Positions 56,917-64,000 of a stretch of DNA of 64,000 nucleotides are shown piece by piece (position 1 is the first letter of the stretch; each line of letters starts with the position of its first letter). The translations under genes were made by a program, and so were the position numbers. The notes below the pieces were generated by a model, which saw only the letters and a list, made by a program, of their open reading frames with translations, was not told the DNA's origin and searched no databases. The stretch comes from Astrocystis sublimbata (Eukaryota > Ascomycota > Sordariomycetes > Xylariales > Xylariaceae): contig JAJNNY010000002.1 of NCBI GenBank assembly GCA_022453515.1, positions 744,001 through 808,000 of the forward strand, read 5' to 3'.

Positions 56917-58089
56917 ATTCTACGGGATTCAAGCTGGGTTGGATATTACTTGCGTCAGCGTTTAACGCCTGATTGGTAGCTCTTTACCTCACATGCATAA
57001 GTATATACATGATAGACGGCGCTCATAATCAGCTTTAATATAGGCTCTTGTCATTGCGGCTGCCGGCTTCGAGGTTAATTGATATGGCACATAGCCAACC
57101 AACTTGAGAGGGTCGGCCTACATGTATGTAGACACCGCATGCCTTCAAGGTTGGAGTTTCAACCTTTATGTCACGACATGCATCCATTTGTGAATATGGT
57201 TGCATGGAGTTCGTTACGTGCAGATTACCCAGATCCATGATGTCTGGACAGCTTGGAGGTATCGGTTTCAAAAGGGATTTGTTTCATATTCCTGCATCAA
57301 AGCACCTACTCTAGATAATCTCTAATCATCTTCAATGGACATGTGTATCCCCTCTTATAGTAGATGTGTGAATACCACAATATTCATGGGTGTTGCCATG
57401 GGTGGCAGCATCGCCCATGAGTGAACTTGGAACATAAGGTACATGTCGGAGAGCAAGTAAACCATGTACACCTGCAGTCCACTTCAAGGATCCACAGAGG
57501 GCCCTGGCCGCCTAGCATCCTGAATGCCTGGGTGGCCTAACGTGCTGAAGCATTGCACCCCTGCCCGTTTTCAGCTGCCTCGGGATCATGCTCGCCTGTC
57601 GGGAGTCGGCAGGGCAGTAAGGACCAGGCAGCTCCACTAGAGCTCAGGTACCTAAGACGTACATTAAGTGCTTGCCTCAATCCACGTCATTTACCAAACT
57701 GGAGACTGGGCATATTCAGCTTCAATACGACGACCACCACCTGCACTGCACTCCTGGCTGCTTTCGTTACCTAGACAAGCATCTTTCTATCGAATGCCCT
57801 TTTAACTTGTATACCTTTACCTATACCTAGGTATGACGCCGTAAATGCCGCTTACAGTCACATATTCTTTTTGTCACATTCTCGATTCTCTTCAACCTCT
57901 CTATCGCGACATTCCAGTCGGCCGCACCCGCCTTGCTTGAGCTTTCTGGGCTTACTTACCCGGCGCAAGAGAGGCTCGAGGCTCGAGGCTCCCCGATGCG
58001 CCTATTCCCATCTCTAGCTCCGTTTGCGTTACCTCACTTACCCTTCGCGTCTGCATCAACAAACTCAATTCGGGCGAGCCCCGGCACAG
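56917..58089. other. Intergenic
   Basis: Promoter side of the DGAT2 gene. ACCTAGGT occurs at 57825. No gene recognised. Confidence 0.55.
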
Positions 58090-60063
58090 ATGGCAGAAGA
58101 TTTCTCCGCTGCTGAACTCAAAAGCCCCAGGACGGCCGCGTCTTCTCCTCGCTACTTCTACCTAGGTATGTCTCACCTCAACCACCCCCTTCGTCCGCTA
58201 CATTCTCGAATCCCGCAGCCTCCCGAACTATCGCATCGACATCGAACATGACGGGCAAAAAGGTGGCAAGCGGTCGGCGAATGCCATCGGACCATCCACA
58301 AACCTCTAGACTCCCCCGACGAGGAGTGGTTCGCGAGTGCAACATGCAGGATTCTGATACCGACTTAGTTTCTAGGAAGAACAGCCAGTCAAGTGGACTG
58401 GACCCAGAGACGCCCGCTGAAGGCTCTACAAAGCTGCACCGCCGCGACCCCTCCAACGTAAGAGCTTCGGGCACCATCCGTTCTGCGATAAACGACCCAT
58501 GCTGATATGGAGCAGACTAGCCAGGAAAGCTACGATCATTCCGTCCCGAGCACTCCTACACGAAAGTCTAAGACCGCTGCGATCGCTACTCTAACGCAAC
58601 ATTCGGTTGCATCACTACCTTCGCACATTCCGAGGGGCCTGGGGGCCAAGAGCAACTCTTCGCGTCAGCTACTCAAGCGGAAGCCCTCGCTAAGAGATCT
58701 GATCGGCCCGAAAATGGCAGGTCAAGCCGACAACCAGCCAATGTCGAATCAGTCATCGAATTCTTCTGCTGATTCCGAGACGATATGGTCGGGGGAAGAG
58801 ACATCAACACAGCGTTCCGAAAACGGAGGATCTGTTGAAAATCATACATCACCGGAGGCGAATGGGCCTCTGAGAAGCGACGAGAGCGAATCAGTGCAGG
58901 GCGATGAGACTTATGCGTCGGTCCTGAAAGCAAGCTCGCACAGGCAAGACAGAAGCAAGGATCACGATGATGACGATTCATATCCCGAACTAGACGATAT
59001 GGGAGTCGAAGAAATCCATCGACCACCGCCTCGGGACCCCAATGGTGGTATAAGATGGGTGCCTTGGAATGTGCCCTTCAAACGTCGAGGACAGACCCTT
59101 GTTGTCTTGATGCATTCGTTAAGCATCGTTGCGACTGTGTCTCTTTTCTTTGCCTTCTGCGCCAACCCACTCGCCTGGCCTCTCCTCTTGCTTTACCTAC
59201 TACACGTCCTTAGCTCTAAGGCGGCAACAGACGGGTCGCTCAAGTACAGGTCTGAGTGGATGCGTCAGAGCTATATTTGGCATTTCTTTGCGGACTATTT
59301 CCCAGCCCGTTTGCACAAAACCCACGACCTGCCACGGACCCGCAAGTATATCTTTGGCTACCATCCTCACGGTATCATCTCCCATGGAGCATGGGCGGCG
59401 TTTGCCACAGACTCGCTTGGATTCTCCGAGAAATTTCCAGGCATTACCAATAGCCTGTTGACACTGGATTCCAATTTTCGAATTCCCTTCTATCGCGAAT
59501 ACATATTGGGTATGGGCGTGAGATCGGTATCAAAGGAGTCTATCGTCAATATCCTCAGCAAGGGTGGACCGAACGGGGAGGGGATGGGCCGTGGTGTCAC
59601 GGTGGTTGTTGGGGGAGCTCGGGAGTCTCTGGAAGCACGACCGGGCATTATGCGCTTCATCTTGAAGGAGCGCAAAGGCTTCATCAAGCTAGCCGTGCGC
59701 TGCGGAGCAGACCTCGTGCCGGTTTTGGCTTTTGGAGAGAACAACCTTTACGACCAGCTGCACCCGCATGAGCATCCCTTTATGCACCGAATCCAAATGT
59801 TTGTTCTCAAGGTGTGGAAGTTCACATTGCCCTTCCTACACGGGCGAGGCATCTTCAACTACGACGTTGGGCTTATGCCATACCGTCGACCCCTTAATAT
59901 CGTGGTCGGAGCCCCAATCAAGGTGCGACAATCGTCGTCGGTAGACATGGAGGAGGTCAACAGGTTACACGGTCTTTACGTAGCAGAGTTGGAGAAGCTC
60001 TGGGACCGGTACAAGGACGAATTCGCCCCGGACAGGAAGGAGGAGATGCAGATTTTGCCTTAA
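58090..60063 (+). CDS. DGA1: Diacylglycerol O-acyltransferase, DGAT2 family
   Basis: Three exons, 58090-58165, 58219-58457 and 58516-60063, give 620 residues. The large third exon holds the enzyme: a hydrophobic hairpin (about 298-340), FGYHPHG with the catalytic HPHG at 388-391, then DSNFRIPFYREY and GGARESLEARPG, all DGAT2 signatures. It makes triacylglycerol on the endoplasmic reticulum and lipid droplets. The first two exons encode a Ser-rich disordered leader; they were joined because GTATGT/CCGCAG and GTAAGA/AGCAG junctions keep one frame through MAEDFSAAEL, ASRTIASTSNMTGKK and RRDPSNTSQESYD. A shorter protein could start at 58248, or at 58507 if the second intron is not spliced. The core is certain; the N-terminus is inferred. 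Confidence 0.88.
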
Positions 60064-61471
60064 TCAGTAGCACTGGCGTACAACCTTACGAAAGCGCGGA
60101 CGGAAATTTGGTTGTTTTCCTATTATCATTGAGATTATAAGTGGCAATGGGAAAGGAAGATGCTTTCAAGCATCCATCTCTAGAATCAATACAGACCGAG
60201 CAAGCTTCAAACTCGAAATGGCCTCTCCAACACGACATACCCGTCCACGTGCCTTAACTACTCACAATTTCGGGTGTTAATTGATATTCCTACGTGTAAA
60301 ACGCCATACCTGGGACACTGTGCGTGTTTTGTGTATCCGCATTTTGGACTTTCAGCCTCATCACCCTAGAAAGTTTTGCATGTTGGAGAATCAATAGATG
60401 GGATATGGTGGAATCGAGGAGGAGCAATATCTAAACTTTATATCACCTACTCCCGCCCATCAAGCCCATAATGACAGGTGGGTAGCAAGGGTTGGAAATG
60501 CCCCTGCCCCTGTGGCTATCCACCCTCGCGGCGCAGAAGTCGTACACCCCGACCCCCCGAGACCCGAGTCCCTGACTAAGGCATGGAGTACTGTAGTAAC
60601 TACAGTAGGTTAGGTTAGGTACCGACTTGGAGCCAACCTGCAGTCCTAGGAGACTGACCTACTGTTTCATCCTTTACCTCCAGCCTGGAGTACATGAGGC
60701 ACGCATACAACAAACCTGCATGTACCTACCTGTGGTAAGCTCGCATTGTCAATTGGCAATTGCTACCCCTTGCCGATTCAGACTGAGCAGAACTACTCAT
60801 ACATACATACCTAACGTCAATAGTGAATCACCAACATTATCGACTACTTAATTATTAGGTACGCCCTGGCACCTGGTATCGACACTGGATAGAGACAGCG
60901 TGTGCTCCGGCATCTCCATGTTTATCGCCCGATTGGCCAGGAGGGAGACGACTAGTCGCAGACTAGAAGTGATCTATGCGGTAGATCGCTTGGCTGACTC
61001 CAAGATTTTCCCATTCATGGTCCTGCGCACCATTCCCCATACTTTCGGCCGCAGACCAGACCAGAGACCAGACCAGACGTCGCCTCAGTCCTGCGCTCAT
61101 CATGCTCGCATGTCTGCTGCTCTGACCCGGACAGGAACCAGGACAGAAAGCAGGACAGGCGACAGGAGCCTGCCCAGCCCAGCCCTTGCCAGCTCGCCAG
61201 CCTCCGAACCACACTCTGCTTGTCTGACTGACCTCTGCTTCTGCTCCGGCTCATGCGCTGGCCCCGTATTATACCTATTGTGGTGACCGCCATTGTATCT
61301 TTCTGACGTGCCTGGCTCGCCTGGGTGTACATATGCTCACCAGGTGTTTTTTTTACATAATCATCTGCTACCGTATTCGGTGATGGGACCTGGGCACCTG
61401 GGCACCTCATTTCGGATACGGTATTACGGCACAGAGCGCGCGCAGAACACCATTGGCGTTCGATAAATTCA
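60064..61471. other. Intergenic
   Basis: Between the DGAT2 and transporter genes, same strand. Short direct repeats of GACCAGACCAGA and GGACAG type lie at about 61050-61170; no gene. Confidence 0.55.
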
Positions 61472-63460
61472 ATGATGCCGCCCCCTTTGTCTACCCACCA
61501 GCCGCCGCTGGTCCCGCAGCGTCAGAATAATCAACAACATCCCCAGCAACCTCCCCAGCAGCCTGCCCGCGGCCCATCCCATCGTCCCGTCCCGGCCGCC
61601 CTGTCCTTTGCCCCTGCCGCCTTGAATCACGAGCTGCCCAATCCTCCGTCCGCGTCCTCCGCCACCACCAGCTTCCAGATCGACTCACCTTCCGATGCAG
61701 GGCCCTCACCTGTTGCCTCCGCCCATCGTCGCCCCGAAGACATCGAGATGGATGCGATGTCTCCCGCCGGCCACCGCCGCCGCCGCAGCACCCTGAGTGC
61801 TGGCCTGAACGTGACGGTGCCACCGGTCACTCGTACGGGGAGACCACGTGCCACCAGCATGAAGATTGCAGGCGAGGCCGAGCCCAAGATTTCAGAGGAG
61901 GACGTGACACCATATGCTGCCTGGCCAGATGCTCAAGGGGCCGATGACTCCCTGTCGGACGAGGATCTGCACGACGACGAAGAGACCGGCTTAACCAACA
62001 AGGACAAACGCCGGAAGCAAAAGAAACGGCGGCGCAATGCGAGGTTAGACCAGAGGATAGCACGGGATAAGCTCACCGACGAACAACGCAGGCAGGCGGA
62101 TCAGTACGTCTTCAGGAAGCTAGTCGTCAATGCCGGCCTGATAGCGCTCTGGTACACATTTTCGTTGTCTATTTCACTGGTATGTTCCTATGTCGCTGGC
62201 AGCAACGAATCTTGGTTTGTCGAGGCGCTAATGCATGCGATGTCCCTAGTACAACAAATGGATGTTCGATTCCGGCCGACTCAACTTCCCTTACCCTCTC
62301 TTCACGACGTCAATGCACATGCTTGTGCAATTCTCTCTTGCTTCTTTAGTACTGTACATGATACCTTCATTGCGGCCAAGCAACAAGCCACAACATTCGG
62401 ATCTCGGGCGATCCAGACACGAATCCGAGCCCGAGCGGCCCATCATGACCAAGTTATTCTACCTTACGAGGATAGGGCCTTGTGGCGCTGCCACCGGCCT
62501 TGACATCGGCTTGGGGAATACATCTCTGCAATTCATCACCCTCACGTTTTACAGTACGTCTAGTCGGCAACTCTGAGCGAAGTACAAGGGCTAAAAGCTA
62601 ACCTGACCATAGCCATGTGCAAATCCTCAGCCCTTGCTTTCGTATTAATTTTCGCGTTTGTTTTTCGTCTGGAGACACCCACGTGGCGACTAGTAGGCAT
62701 CATAGCGACAATGACCGCCGGTGTGATTATGATGGTGGCGGGCGAGGTCGAATTCCACCTGGGTGGTTTCGTCCTTATCATATCCTCCGCATTCTTCTCG
62801 GGCTTCCGTTGGGGTCTGACACAGATCCTGCTGTTACGACATCCCGCTACTTCAAATCCGTTTTCTAGCATTTTCTTTCTGACGCCGATCATGTTTGCGA
62901 CACTGCTGCTGATTGCCGTGCCCGTGGAAGGCTTTTTAAACTTCTGGGAAGGAATCAAGACACTGAGCGACGAATGGGGAATCCTCAGAACGCCATTGCT
63001 GCTCCTGTTCCCTGGAACCATAGCCTTCCTCATGACGGCCAGTGAATTCGCTCTGCTACAGCGAAGTAGTGTCGTCACCCTCTCTATCGCCGGTATCTTC
63101 AAAGAGGTCGTCACCATCATAGTTGCGGCATTGGTTTTCGATGATAAGCTCACACCCATCAATATCTCAGGGCTCTTAGTGACACTTGTCGCTATTATTG
63201 CTTATAACTACATCAAGCTCGCCAAAATGCGACAAGAAGCGCAAATGGACGCTCACAGCAAAGAATACCAGCAAGAGCAGTCAGACTCATCCACCGAGCG
63301 CAGCAGTGAGACGGATGGAGAAGACGCCGGCTTATTAACTCACGGTGAGGACAGTGATGATGAAAACCACATAACTATCGACGGCGATTTGATACCGAGG
63401 ACACCAAGATCCCAAGAGGACGGTAAACAAGCGCGGATGGACCGTCAGCGTGAGGACTGA
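61472..63460 (+). CDS. YMD8: Triose-phosphate/nucleotide-sugar transporter family protein (Ymd8/SLC35C2-like)
   Basis: Three exons, 61472-62179, 62250-62553 and 62613-63460, give 619 residues. A disordered Pro/Gln-rich N-terminus and a basic stretch (KDKRRKQKKRRRNARLD) precede the membrane domain (from about 215): SISLYNKWMFD at the first splice junction, FPYPLFTTSMHM, GLDIGLGNTSLQFITLTFYTMCKSSA, FSGFRWGLTQ, and SVVTLSIAGIFKEVVTII are typical of the TPT/DMT fold with ten helices. The C-terminus is acidic and cytosolic. Family members in the Golgi move nucleotide sugars or related anions in exchange for the monophosphate; for Ymd8-like proteins the substrate is not known. All junctions have good donors and CTAAT/CTGAC branch sites. 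Confidence 0.91.
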
Positions 63461-64000
63461 TCCATCGCCCTTCACGACATATTCTCTTTAAAATGCATGT
63501 ATTACAAGCACTATTCACAGCATCTACGGCGTCAACAAGGATACAATGGTCACAAAATTAGGACATGATTTTACTCCGGTTTCCCTTCATCCCAACTAGG
63601 GCTGTGTATTGGATAGGCGGGACAACCCAGTTTATTGCTGCTTTCAATCTCAAGATTCGCGTCGCGTTTCGGGAGCAACTTCAGCATCGTGAATTTTCAG
63701 GATTGAATGGTCAAAGGCGAGACATGGGGTTCTGTAGAGATAGGGACCCGATTATTCCCAAAGGTCATACATACCTGGAAGGGGGAATGTCTACCAAACT
63801 GTAATTGGTAATGGGCACTCAATCTGTTGTCGGGCAATGGTGTAGGGAGAGAGATAGAGGCCCCGCTTGGAGATTAGAATCGCTTCACTCGGTGAATGAG
63901 CAAGCGAGTAAGCAACAGAGATAGATACCCACTGTATAGTTCAGTTGTATAAATGCAAGAAGAAACACATAGAATACAGAATGTCTGCCCGCGTAGTTCT
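63461..64000. other. 3' flank to window end
   Basis: Downstream of the transporter; a 79-codon open frame at 63565-63804 has no motif. Nothing else seen. Confidence 0.5.

Overview
This is eukaryotic, filamentous-ascomycete DNA (Pezizomycotina, most likely Sordariomycetes). The evidence is short introns of about 45-160 bases with GT(A/G)AGT-like donors and CTRAC branch sites, wide intergenic spaces, a fungal gene set (Arb1, Hos3 deacetylase, a bZIP/DUF3425 protein, a Zn2Cys6 regulator, a P450, a secreted-type SET protein), and many copies of the palindrome ACCTAGGT between genes. There is no prophage, CRISPR array, rRNA gene or convincing tRNA gene. I rebuilt 21 protein genes exon by exon; every spliced model is a multiple of three. 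Two of them (a GMF/ADF-homology protein at 14564-15280 and a cysteine-rich membrane protein at 22225-23313) are split into exons so short that no long open frame marks them.

Layout. 0-15 kb: an inositol polyphosphate kinase (-), the Argonaute chaperone subunit Arb1 (+), a Hos3-type histone deacetylase (-), a 549-bp MITE-like element, an APH-fold kinase (-), the Fe-S scaffold NBP35 (+) and the actin regulator GMF/Aim7 (-). 16-27 kb: a 1232-residue homeobox plus C2H2 factor with five degenerate C-terminal repeats (-), the membrane protein (-) and a bZIP/DUF3425 factor (+). 27-40 kb: methylenetetrahydrofolate reductase (+), a seven-exon molybdopterin-binding/FLAD1-like protein (+) and a Ras GTPase (+), separated by gene-free spans of 3.7 and 4.4 kb. 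41-49 kb: a Zn2Cys6 regulator (-), a short-chain dehydrogenase (+) and a P450 (-) lie together like a small metabolic cluster, followed by a 6PGDH-like reductase (+). 49-64 kb: a Yra1/ALY mRNA-export adaptor of eight exons (-), a conserved protein that may belong to the FIST group (-), a SET-domain protein with a signal peptide (+), a PI-PLC X-domain protein (+), a DGAT2 acyltransferase (+) and a Ymd8/SLC35-type transporter (+).

Most genes are unrelated housekeeping or regulatory functions. The themes that recur are chromatin and RNA control (Arb1, Hos3, Yra1, the SET protein), phosphoinositide/inositol and lipid metabolism (IPK, PI-PLC, DGAT2), one-carbon/flavin/Fe-S cofactor metabolism (MTHFR, FLAD1-like, NBP35) and the three-gene oxidoreductase cluster. 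The most unusual signals are the repeat module in the homeobox factor, the MITE-like element, extreme exon structures (an ATG-only exon, a 9-nt exon, two inferred GC-AG introns) and the over-represented ACCTAGGT palindrome.
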